NCBI RefSeq assembly: GCF_004005845.1
Contig: NZ_SADE01000004.1
Span: forward strand, 434,001 to 498,000
Length of the DNA: 64,000 bases
Reading direction: 5' to 3'
Source of the DNA: Hwanghaeella grinnelliae
GTDB taxonomy: Bacteria > Pseudomonadota > Alphaproteobacteria > UBA8366 > Aestuariispiraceae
Positions within the stretch are counted from its first letter, which is position 1. Every line of letters begins with the position of its first letter. This document shows, one piece after another, positions 1 through 7,027 of this stretch. The position numbers and the translations under genes are program-made. Under the pieces are notes generated by a model. It was not told where the DNA came from, searched no databases, and saw nothing but the letters and a program-made list of their open reading frames with translations.

Positions 1-2
1 TT

Positions 3-548
3 AGCCTGCGCCAAATCGCCTTTTTCTTCGTGGGCCTCGCCATTGCGGTCACGGGCTTGGTCTTCTCGATCATTGCTTTCGCGACCGCGCTTTTCGATAC
101 CGACGCCGTATATCCGATCGACCTTTCGGTCGAGACAAAGCAGCTTGTTTGCGACCCCTGTGACATTGCGGCGGAGCAAAGCCTTTGGCTGGCGCTGCCG
201 AACAGACAGATCGAGTACACCGATATCGGGATCGATGTTTTCATCGGCGATGGAGCAACGGCGGACAGTCCCACATCCAGCACGTCTTTCGTTCTGGTTG
301 GAGTGCGCAACCAATTTGGCGGAAAGGTCTTCTATCGTCTGCAGTCGTTGGAAGAATTTGTTGGCTCGCAAGTTGCCATTTCGGTCCGAAAAACCGGATC
401 GGATGAGATGAATGTTCCTGCTTCCATTGCAATCCGCACTTATCAGGGCGTTGAGATTAACCCCTTCTATGTGGGGTTAATGGTGCTCGGCATCGGTCTG
501 ATCGTTTTTGCGTTTAGGCGTCCGCCATCGTCCCAAAACGCCGGTTGA
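3..548 (+). CDS. Membrane-anchored hypothetical protein, 5' end outside window
   Basis: The frame is open from the first bases of the window, so the gene probably begins upstream; the first start codon inside is GTG at 30. The visible product has a strongly hydrophobic segment at its N-terminus, about 115 residues of polar, probably periplasmic sequence with two cysteines in a CDPC motif, and a second hydrophobic segment near the C-terminus followed by Arg-Arg. This looks like a two-pass membrane protein with an exposed middle domain. I do not recognise the family. Its stop codon sits 2 bases before the ATG of the protease gene, so the two are probably co-translated and belong to the biosynthetic operon. 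A role in export, immunity or anchoring is possible but only a guess. Confidence 0.6.
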   Translation, partial: SLRQIAFFFVGLAIAVTGLVFSIIAFATALFDTDAVYPIDLSVETKQLVCDPCDIAAEQSLWLALPNRQIEYTDIGIDVFIGDGATADSPTSSTSFVLVGVRNQFGGKVFYRLQSLEEFVGSQVAISVRKTGSDEMNVPASIAIRTYQGVEINPFYVGLMVLGIGLIVFAFRRPPSSQNAG

Positions 549-550
549 AC

Positions 551-1207
551 ATGCGTCCCGTATATCATTTTACGGCGTTCCTGGTCCTGAGTGTCGTTGC
601 GATCGGTATATTGCGCAGCGGATCGCTCCCTGATGCCAATCTGTTCTTCTGGATTTTGACCGGTGTCCAATTGATGTGGGGATTGCTGGTCTTCCCGATC
701 AAGTCTTTGCGCCTGGGTCGGATCGGCGCTGCCCTTGCAGTCTTGGTCGCGGTCCAGGCATTGCAGTACGCATTCAATTTCCACCAATGGCGGCCTGAGG
801 CTTTCTCGGTCTTGGAAATTTGTCGTTATTTCATATTCGTTGCGCTGGTTGAGGAAGTCTGGTTTCGCGGCGTGTTGCAGAAAATCGTGGCCAAGATCGG
901 ACTTCCGGGACTCGCAATCGCTTCGGTACTATTCGGCTTGTACCATATCCAATCCGGCTGGACCGTCGTTTTGACCACCACGGCGGTCGGATCCGTCTAT
1001 GTCGTCGCCAGGCATCTTGGGGCGGGGATACTGTCTCTCGCGCTCGCGCATGGGGCAATGAATTGGCTCAACAACACGGTGTATCCGCCCGTTGGGCTTC
1101 GGGTCGACCCGTCTGTGTTTTATGTGGCATTTTCGACGACTTGCGTGATTGCCGCATTGTTAGCGCTTGCCGTTGCAGGATATCGTCGACGACGGGGCGG
1201 TGGGTGA
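551..1207 (+). CDS. CPBP/CAAX-type intramembrane metalloprotease
   Basis: Predicted multi-pass membrane protein of 218 residues with the full CPBP (Abi, Rce1-like) signature: Glu101-Glu102 and Arg106 in a EExxxR helix, His132 in a GLYHIQ helix, and His167 with Asn171 in an HGAMN helix. These are the residues that bind metal and activate water in the family. The ATG at 551 is preferred over the TTG at 545, which overlaps the previous stop. Family members cut prenylated or other peptides in the membrane, and many sit in peptide-bacteriocin loci as processing or self-immunity factors. Here it directly precedes a radical SAM maturase and a double-glycine precursor, and no C39 peptidase is visible, so it is a candidate leader protease or immunity protein. 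That job is inferred from context only. Confidence 0.85.
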   Translation: MRPVYHFTAFLVLSVVAIGILRSGSLPDANLFFWILTGVQLMWGLLVFPIKSLRLGRIGAALAVLVAVQALQYAFNFHQWRPEAFSVLEICRYFIFVALVEEVWFRGVLQKIVAKIGLPGLAIASVLFGLYHIQSGWTVVLTTTAVGSVYVVARHLGAGILSLALAHGAMNWLNNTVYPPVGLRVDPSVFYVAFSTTCVIAALLALAVAGYRRRRGGG

Positions 1208-1286
1208 CTCATTAATTGAATTGGGAAGCGTTTCAGAATAGCTTAGCCGCCGGGGCGTATTATATTTTTTTTGTACGGGAGCAAAT

Positions 1287-2858
1287 ATGGAAACCAGCGA
1301 AAATGCGGGGCAAGTCGTCCGCGCTTCGATCATGGCGCAAATTCAGAGAGAAGCTGCGTTGGGAAAGAAGAAGCTGCCGTCGAGATACTCCGGCGAAGCC
1401 GCCAATCGCAATGCGGCGCCTTCCAGCTATAACCTGTTCATTCCAATTCGCGGCGACCGTCATCTGGTCTACAACACGTTGACCGGCGCCTATGCGATTT
1501 GGGACGCCGATGACATGGAAATTTATGAATCGCTGAAATACAGCGATCGACGGGTGTCGGATCCGGAACTGCGTGATTTCATCGGCGCCGGTTTCATGGT
1601 GTCGGATGCGACCGATGAGGTTGCGGAACTGGAGCAGCGCTACATGGGCGCTCGCCAGGACCCGGGCACCATGGTGATGACCATTGCGCCGATCATGGCC
1701 TGCAACTTCGCATGCGATTATTGTTTCCAGGGCGCGAACAAACCGCACAAGAAGATGACGCCGGAAGTGCAGGATGCGCTTCTCGACTATTTGGATCGCA
1801 AGCTGCCCGAACTGAACAACCTGAGTATCAGTTGGTATGGCGGTGAACCCTTGATGGGGAAGGACACGATCGAGGCCCTGACCCACAGGATCAACGAGCT
1901 CTGCATCAAACACAAAGTCAATTATTCCGCCTTCATCGTGACGAACGGGTATTTCCTGAATGGCGATATGGCGGAGAAGCTTGTCAAGCTCGGCGTTACT
2001 TCGTGTCAGGTGACGCTTGATGGCAACGCGGAATCCCATGACGCCCGCCGGTACCTGCTTTCCGGCCGGCCGACCTATGACCGGATCGCCAAAAATCTTG
2101 TCGAGGTGGTGGATCGGACGAACATGCAGGTTTCTCTGCGTGTGAACATCGATCACCACAACAAGGACAACATTAAGCAATTGTTGCAGGACCTCAGCGA
2201 ACGGGGACTTGCCCGCAGGAACACGCTTGGTGTTTATTTCGCGCCAGTTGAATCCATCACGGAGGCCTGCCACGGCACCAATGAAACGGCGATGGGCAAA
2301 ACCGAATACGCCATCATGGAAGCCGACCTCTACCGCTATGCATTCGAACTCGGTCTGACCGGCCTGCCGCGCCCGCCCATGATGCATGGCAATTGCGCGG
2401 CGGTGCGCACGAACGGTTTGGTCTTGCTGCCGACCGGCGAATTGCACAAATGCTGGGATACGGTGAACGACACCAGGATGAAGATCGGCACGATCTTCGA
2501 GCCGGAAAAGGCATTCCAAAGCCAGATCCATGAGGAATGGATGAATTGGTCGCCGTTCAACAACGATACCTGCCGAAGCTGCAAGATCCTGCCGAACTGT
2601 ACCGGGGCCTGTGCTTTCAAGTTCATTCATAAGGATAAGACGTTGGGTGAGGGCGGCTCGCTGCCGTGCCCCAGCTGGAAGTTCAACATCAATGAGCGGC
2701 TTCTGATAAGGGCGGAAAAGAAGGGTATCATTTCCGCAGAGGACATCATTGAGGAAAGTGCGACATCCGCGGATCAGGTCGGACAAAACCATTCGACGTC
2801 GGGTCTGTTCCGGGTGGCTGCGACAAAAGAGCCGGAGCTCAGTCTCGCAATAACGTAA
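1287..2858 (+). CDS. Radical SAM/SPASM peptide maturase
   Basis: A 523-residue radical SAM enzyme expected to modify the adjacent precursor peptide. The N-terminal 110 residues resemble the PqqD-like recognition region found before many peptide-modifying radical SAM domains. The SAM-binding iron-sulfur cluster motif CxxxCxxC is at Cys139, Cys143 and Cys146, followed by a WYGGEP motif. The C-terminal SPASM domain has the seven-cysteine pattern Cys370, 389, 429, 432, 438, 442 and 461, which in characterised relatives holds two auxiliary [4Fe-4S] clusters. Enzymes of this build make thioether or carbon-carbon links, or other radical changes, in RiPP precursors. The ATG follows a GGGAGC ribosome site. 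The next gene encodes a Cys-rich double-glycine protein, so Cys-based thioether links are the likeliest chemistry, by inference. Confidence 0.9.
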   Translation: METSENAGQVVRASIMAQIQREAALGKKKLPSRYSGEAANRNAAPSSYNLFIPIRGDRHLVYNTLTGAYAIWDADDMEIYESLKYSDRRVSDPELRDFIGAGFMVSDATDEVAELEQRYMGARQDPGTMVMTIAPIMACNFACDYCFQGANKPHKKMTPEVQDALLDYLDRKLPELNNLSISWYGGEPLMGKDTIEALTHRINELCIKHKVNYSAFIVTNGYFLNGDMAEKLVKLGVTSCQVTLDGNAESHDARRYLLSGRPTYDRIAKNLVEVVDRTNMQVSLRVNIDHHNKDNIKQLLQDLSERGLARRNTLGVYFAPVESITEACHGTNETAMGKTEYAIMEADLYRYAFELGLTGLPRPPMMHGNCAAVRTNGLVLLPTGELHKCWDTVNDTRMKIGTIFEPEKAFQSQIHEEWMNWSPFNNDTCRSCKILPNCTGACAFKFIHKDKTLGEGGSLPCPSWKFNINERLLIRAEKKGIISAEDIIEESATSADQVGQNHSTSGLFRVAATKEPELSLAIT

Positions 2859-2930
2859 ATTGGGAATTGCATTGTTTCGGGTGAGTTTTGCTGCTAATTT
2901 TTCAGCCTGGGGCAGTGTTGAACGAAAATA

Positions 2931-2945
2931 CGCCTAATGTAGGCG
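2931..2945 (+). other. Small perfect hairpin upstream of the precursor gene
   Basis: CGCCTA and TAGGCG form a perfect 6-bp stem with an ATG loop in the 127-base gap between the maturase and precursor genes. There is no T-run after it, so it is unlikely to be a terminator. It could stabilise or set apart the precursor message. Functional confidence is low. Confidence 0.3.
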
Positions 2946-2985
2946 AAAGTGATGTTTCGAAGATCCTATAGAAAGGACCAGGGCC

Positions 2986-3963
2986 GTGGAATTTGTGGAT
3001 AAACCGTTTGCTGACGACGTAGCGTTGATGGATCCGGTCACTGCGCATATGGCTGGCAAGATCAAGACGGATAACCTGCGCGACCTGCAGATGGTCGAAA
3101 GGTGCTTCCCGGCCAATCCGGCGGTGCTCGTCAGCGTCGCCAAGGCTGAGCAGGAGAAGTCCGGCCGAGTTGTCGAGACACCCGACGATATCGATCCCGA
3201 GGTAAAGGCGGATCTGTTCTTCCTGAAGGTGTTGCCGATGCTGTTCCTGCCGAACGTGGCCGGGGACTGGGAAAGCACCATCCTGTTCAAATTGGGAGAA
3301 GCCGGCGAATTCACCCTCAAGGTCGCAGACGGCGCCTGCCGGGTTGTCAAAGGCGATAGCGGCGACGCGAACACCACGGTGGAAAGTGAATACGAAGACT
3401 TCCGAATGATCCTGCGTCACGTGGTTCTGCGCGACAGTCACCTTGTCGACGAAGACACGCTGGACGAGTGGGATGAAGATGTCGAATTGGACATGGAACT
3501 CTCCGATGACCAGCTTGAGGCCATCGCCGGTGGCAAGGGTGGTGGTTGCGGTGCCGAGGCATCGGCCGCTAATGCTTGCGGCAGTGAGTACTGCGGGGCG
3601 GCTGCCGGCGCCGGCGTCGCATGCGGTGGCGCGGCCTGCGGGGTCGAAGCGGCGGCCGGTACGGCTTGCGGCGCTGCGGCCTGCGGTGCGGCGGCCGGCG
3701 CTGGTGGGGCTTGTGGCGCGGATGCTTGCGGTGCGGCCGCAGGGGTCGGAACGGTGTGCGGCGCTGCTGCCTGCGCGGCGGATGCGAGCGCCGGTGCGGC
3801 GTGCGGCGCGGCTGTCGGGGTTGGCGCTTGCGCGGGTGACGTTTGCGGTGCAGCCCTCGGTGCCGGTGTTTGCGCCGGTAACGTTTGCGGCATTGATATC
3901 CTCGGCGGCGCCGATGTGGGACCTTGCGGTATCAACGTTATCCCGCTTGTCCCGGGCACCTAA
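2986..3963 (+). CDS. SCP2-domain RiPP-like precursor with Cys-rich repeat core
   Basis: A 325-residue protein starting at GTG 2986, 8 bases after a GAAAGGA ribosome site. Residues 1-75 are acidic and helical. Residues about 78-150 resemble the SCP2 sterol/lipid-binding fold: hydrophobic helix, then strands around FKLGEAGEFTLKVADG, then a YEDFRMIL helix. An acidic linker follows, then LSDDQLEAIAGG (Gly182-Gly183), the classic end of Nif11/NHLP-type double-glycine leaders. The remaining 142 residues are almost only Gly, Ala, Cys and Val, with 17 cysteines from Cys188 to Cys314, mostly spaced Cys-x4-Cys and Cys-x9-Cys in a 15-residue repeat. The tail is INVIPLVPGT. The preceding gene is a radical SAM/SPASM maturase. 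A peptide substrate is the best reading; a Cys-rich structural or metal-binding protein is the alternative. Confidence 0.85.
   Translation: MEFVDKPFADDVALMDPVTAHMAGKIKTDNLRDLQMVERCFPANPAVLVSVAKAEQEKSGRVVETPDDIDPEVKADLFFLKVLPMLFLPNVAGDWESTILFKLGEAGEFTLKVADGACRVVKGDSGDANTTVESEYEDFRMILRHVVLRDSHLVDEDTLDEWDEDVELDMELSDDQLEAIAGGKGGGCGAEASAANACGSEYCGAAAGAGVACGGAACGVEAAAGTACGAAACGAAAGAGGACGADACGAAAGVGTVCGAAACAADASAGAACGAAVGVGACAGDVCGAALGAGVCAGNVCGIDILGGADVGPCGINVIPLVPGT
3595..3774 (+). repeat. Four 45-bp in-frame repeats in the precursor core
   Basis: Four consecutive 15-codon units (3595-3639, 3640-3684, 3685-3729, 3730-3774) encode variants of GAAAGAGxACGxxAC. Each ends in Cys-x4-Cys, and units are joined by Cys-x9-Cys. 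Diverged copies extend on both sides: from Cys188 upstream, and downstream with x8 spacings to Cys314. The DNA copies differ at many third positions, so selection seems to act on the protein pattern rather than this being recent DNA slippage. Confidence 0.9.
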
Positions 3964-3988
3964 GAAGCAATAGGTTTTCAGTTAAAGT

Positions 3989-4018
3989 AGGCGCACCGTG
4001 GAAACGGTGCGCCTTTTT
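3989..4018 (+). terminator. Rho-independent terminator/attenuator after the precursor
   Basis: An 11-bp perfect stem, AGGCGCACCGT paired with ACGGTGCGCCT around a GGAA loop, runs straight into TTTTT (4014-4018). It lies 25 bases after the precursor stop and ends one base before the ATG of the FAAL gene. It should make the precursor message far more abundant than the downstream lipid genes, the usual arrangement for peptide substrate versus enzymes. Confidence 0.9.
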
Positions 4019-4019
4019 C

Positions 4020-7000
4020 ATGACAGATGATCATTCCATGCCTGAAAGTAGTGAATCGAGACCGGGATTAGCCCACAGATATTGGGATGTTCTGTCCAAA
4101 TACGCGGACAGGACGGCGATTACCGAGACTTTTTACAAACCGGTGCGCAGCACTCGCTGTGGAAATTTGCTTCAAGCGGCAAGAAAAGTGGCGTTTGGGT
4201 TGCAGCAGCGCACCTCGCCGGGGGCTCGGGTATTGCTGTGTGAGCCGCCGGGCCTGGAATTTGCGGCCGGGTTGTTAGGGTGTCTATTTGCCGGTCGATT
4301 GGTGGCCCCTTGTTTTGAACCGACGGGACGCCGGACCAAGGCACGGTTCGATGTAATTCAGAACAGTTTCCAACCTGATCTCATCCTGGCGCGGGGGAAG
4401 GAGAGGCGGGATTTCGGCTGGACTACGGTGAAATCCCTATCGATGGAGGGCGATTGGCGGCGGTTCGAAAAATCGGATATTCCCGACCGGATGCCGGACG
4501 ACGCGGCGATTGTCCAATACACGTCTGGATCGATATCCGATCCGAAAGGCGTTGTGCTGACCCTCGGGAACATCGAGACCAATTTGGACGCAATCATTGC
4601 TCAGGTTCCGTTGCTGGAGGAAGACCCGCTTACAACGGTAACCTGGTTGCCGCCCTATCATGATTTGGGTCTTTTCTCCCATCTTTTGACGTCGATGCTG
4701 GTGGGTGGCCATCTCGTCGTGATGCGTCCGATCGATTTCGTTCGCCGACCATCAGACTGGCTGCGGTATATCAGCGAGTATAAGGCCGGTTACAGCAGCG
4801 CGCCGGATTTTGCCTATGCACTCTGTGTTCGCCGGACCGAACCGGAACAACTGGAAGGCCTGGACCTGTCTAGCTGGAAGACGGCAATCAACGCGGCTGA
4901 GCCGGTCCGCCCGGAAACCCTGGATGCGTTCCATGCCTTATGTAAACGGATAGGCTTGGACCCTGTGGCCCTTCGTCTGGCTTATGGCCTGTCCGAAGCG
5001 ACGGTGCTGGTGTCCGTCACACCGCCGGGCGAGTTTCCCCCTCGGTTGCAGCTTTCACGGCAGGCTTTGACCAATAACCGAGTGGAGGAGGCGAGGGAAG
5101 CCGGCGACGCTGTGACCTTAATGTCTAGTGGGAGAGTCATTCCCGGAACGACTCTATCCATCCGAGATCCGGAAAACGGTGTGGCCGTTTCCGAGGGAAT
5201 GGTCGGGGAGATTTGCTTGGATGGCCCCTCAATTGCAAAGTCCTATCTCGATACGCCGTTGGAACAACCGGTCCGCACCGGCGACTTGGGGTTTTTGAAC
5301 GATGGTAACCTGTTCATAACCGGCCGAAGCCGGGACCTGATCATACTGAACGGTGAGAATTATTATCCGCAGGATATTGAAGCTGCGGTGAATTCGGTTG
5401 GCGACCTCGAGCGCGTATGCGCCTTTGCCGACGACATGGATCGGATAACGATACTCTGCGAGAAACCGCGGCAAACCGATGACGCGGATTTGGTGGGGAA
5501 GGGTGAATCAATTTGTCGGGAAGTCAAAAAGACAACAGGGCTTGATGTCTTCAATGTGTCATTCGTCCGTGCAAACAGCCTGCCCCTGACATCCAGTGGA
5601 AAGTTACGTCGTGCCGAAGCCCGCAAGAACTTCTTGGACGGCCTTTTTGACATTCACGTTTCCGTCACGCCCTATGACCGCGCCGGCCTTGCGACAATCG
5701 ACGAATTTGTAAGCCTTGTTTCGGAATTCGCTACGATACGGGGCAAAAAGGCGGATGCAGATACGCGCCTTTCGGACCTCGGTTTCGACTCGCTAAGTTT
5801 ACTCCAGCTTGGACTGCGGCTTGAAAAAGACTTCGGGCTGTATTTCCGGATTGAGGACATTCCGCAGACGGTTGCGGAGTTGTTCGAACAGATCGCGCCG
5901 CTATCGCTTCGCACCGTTTCGTCGCAGCCGCATTCTCGTGACTATCAGATCGACGTTCGGTCTGCAGCAGCGACACAGGAAACATGGCGCTCAATTTACC
6001 AGGCATTCCAAGGCTTCATGAAATTCAGCGAGCTGGTGTCGGATCGCCCAAACCAATTGGTGCATTTGTGCCAAGCTATGGAGAGTTACTTCGACCTGAC
6101 GCCGTCGCAGCTGCTTGAAAGCGTCGAAGCTTTCCAAGAGCGTCAGTTATACACCGAATGGTTCTGGTACTTGCCCGGCCTTCAGCGTCAATTGCGGGAC
6201 TGGGAAAGCTATTTGCCTGCGGATCGTGCGCGGCTCATCCAAGTATTGCAGGACATACCGCCTCGGTCGCTGATTGTGCTCGGCCATATGCATGGCTGGG
6301 AGTGGCTGCTTGAGAACATTCTGCTGATCGCTCATTCCGAGGACATGAACCTATGCCTGATCGGTGATGTGTCAGAGGTCGAGAAACTGGTTTTGAAAGC
6401 GATCGGGTATCGCAATGCTGAGCATATTTCGCAGTTTCGCAGCGCAATGATTGACGTGGACGACCCGCAATTCGCTATGCATTTGACCGAAGCGATCAAC
6501 GCCGGAAAACGGATAATATCTCTTCCCGATACCGTCTTGGCCGCCCATCGATTGTATCACGCCGAAAAGGTTTCGTTTCTGGGAGGCCAAGTTCCCATCG
6601 CATCCGGCGTATTCAAACTAGCCGAGGCAATGGAAAGTCCGGTGTATCAGTTGGACTACAGGTTCAACGAAGAAGGACTACATCTGGCTTCTGTTGAACT
6701 GGAGGGGCCGGGATATCGGCCGAAGATGGAGCAGTTTGCCGCCACGATCGCGCGCAATGCCGGGCATTGGGCACAATGGCAGGTACTTCCCAAGCCGGAA
6801 ATGCCGCCGGAAATCGATTATGCCGGCCGTGGCACCGGATTTTTCGACCGCCATGGTATTGTTGTCGTCCATTTCGGCAGAATGGTGCTTTTCCACAGTT
6901 TGCCGAACCGCAGAACCGTCCAATTGGGCCTTGAGAAGGCATTGCCGCTATTGTCGGAAGAAGGAATGGGCGAAGAATATCCGAAGGATTTGGCGCCGCT

Positions 7001-7022
7001 CTTCATACCGCGGGGCCGGTAG
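4020..7022 (+). CDS. FAAL-ACP-acyltransferase fusion protein
   Basis: About 1000 residues in three parts. Residues 1-530 are a fatty acyl-AMP ligase: YTSGSISDPKG nucleotide loop, WLPPYHDLGL and the VVMRPIDFVRRP stretch typical of FAALs, and a TGDLGFL ... GRSRDLIILNGENYYPQDIE C-terminal segment. Residues 550-640 are an acyl carrier domain with Ser591 in DLGFDSL. Residues 690-980 resemble the LpxL/HtrB lipid acyltransferase fold, with a GHMHGWEW motif giving the His756-x4-Glu761 pair. The expected chemistry is ATP activation of a free fatty acid, loading on the in-cis carrier, then acyl transfer to an unknown acceptor. The start is uncertain: ATG 4020 directly follows a terminator T-run and lacks a ribosome site, and ATG 4038 is no better. 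The PKS gene follows after 5 bases. Confidence 0.87.
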   Translation: MTDDHSMPESSESRPGLAHRYWDVLSKYADRTAITETFYKPVRSTRCGNLLQAARKVAFGLQQRTSPGARVLLCEPPGLEFAAGLLGCLFAGRLVAPCFEPTGRRTKARFDVIQNSFQPDLILARGKERRDFGWTTVKSLSMEGDWRRFEKSDIPDRMPDDAAIVQYTSGSISDPKGVVLTLGNIETNLDAIIAQVPLLEEDPLTTVTWLPPYHDLGLFSHLLTSMLVGGHLVVMRPIDFVRRPSDWLRYISEYKAGYSSAPDFAYALCVRRTEPEQLEGLDLSSWKTAINAAEPVRPETLDAFHALCKRIGLDPVALRLAYGLSEATVLVSVTPPGEFPPRLQLSRQALTNNRVEEAREAGDAVTLMSSGRVIPGTTLSIRDPENGVAVSEGMVGEICLDGPSIAKSYLDTPLEQPVRTGDLGFLNDGNLFITGRSRDLIILNGENYYPQDIEAAVNSVGDLERVCAFADDMDRITILCEKPRQTDDADLVGKGESICREVKKTTGLDVFNVSFVRANSLPLTSSGKLRRAEARKNFLDGLFDIHVSVTPYDRAGLATIDEFVSLVSEFATIRGKKADADTRLSDLGFDSLSLLQLGLRLEKDFGLYFRIEDIPQTVAELFEQIAPLSLRTVSSQPHSRDYQIDVRSAAATQETWRSIYQAFQGFMKFSELVSDRPNQLVHLCQAMESYFDLTPSQLLESVEAFQERQLYTEWFWYLPGLQRQLRDWESYLPADRARLIQVLQDIPPRSLIVLGHMHGWEWLLENILLIAHSEDMNLCLIGDVSEVEKLVLKAIGYRNAEHISQFRSAMIDVDDPQFAMHLTEAINAGKRIISLPDTVLAAHRLYHAEKVSFLGGQVPIASGVFKLAEAMESPVYQLDYRFNEEGLHLASVELEGPGYRPKMEQFAATIARNAGHWAQWQVLPKPEMPPEIDYAGRGTGFFDRHGIVVVHFGRMVLFHSLPNRRTVQLGLEKALPLLSEEGMGEEYPKDLAPLFIPRGR

Positions 7023-7027
7023 AGGAT

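Noticed and set aside
1260..2792. Long - strand open frame of 510 codons
   Set aside because: Antisense to the radical SAM gene, which has complete cluster motifs. The antisense product has no recognisable domain.
3438..3959. - strand Pro/Ala-rich frame over the precursor core
   Set aside because: It is the mirror of the Gly/Ala/Cys repeats; the sense strand has a ribosome site, leader and operon context.
3924..4019. Upstream start for the FAAL gene at 3924
   Set aside because: It would overlap the precursor in another frame and place the terminator hairpin inside the coding region; FAAL similarity starts after 4020.
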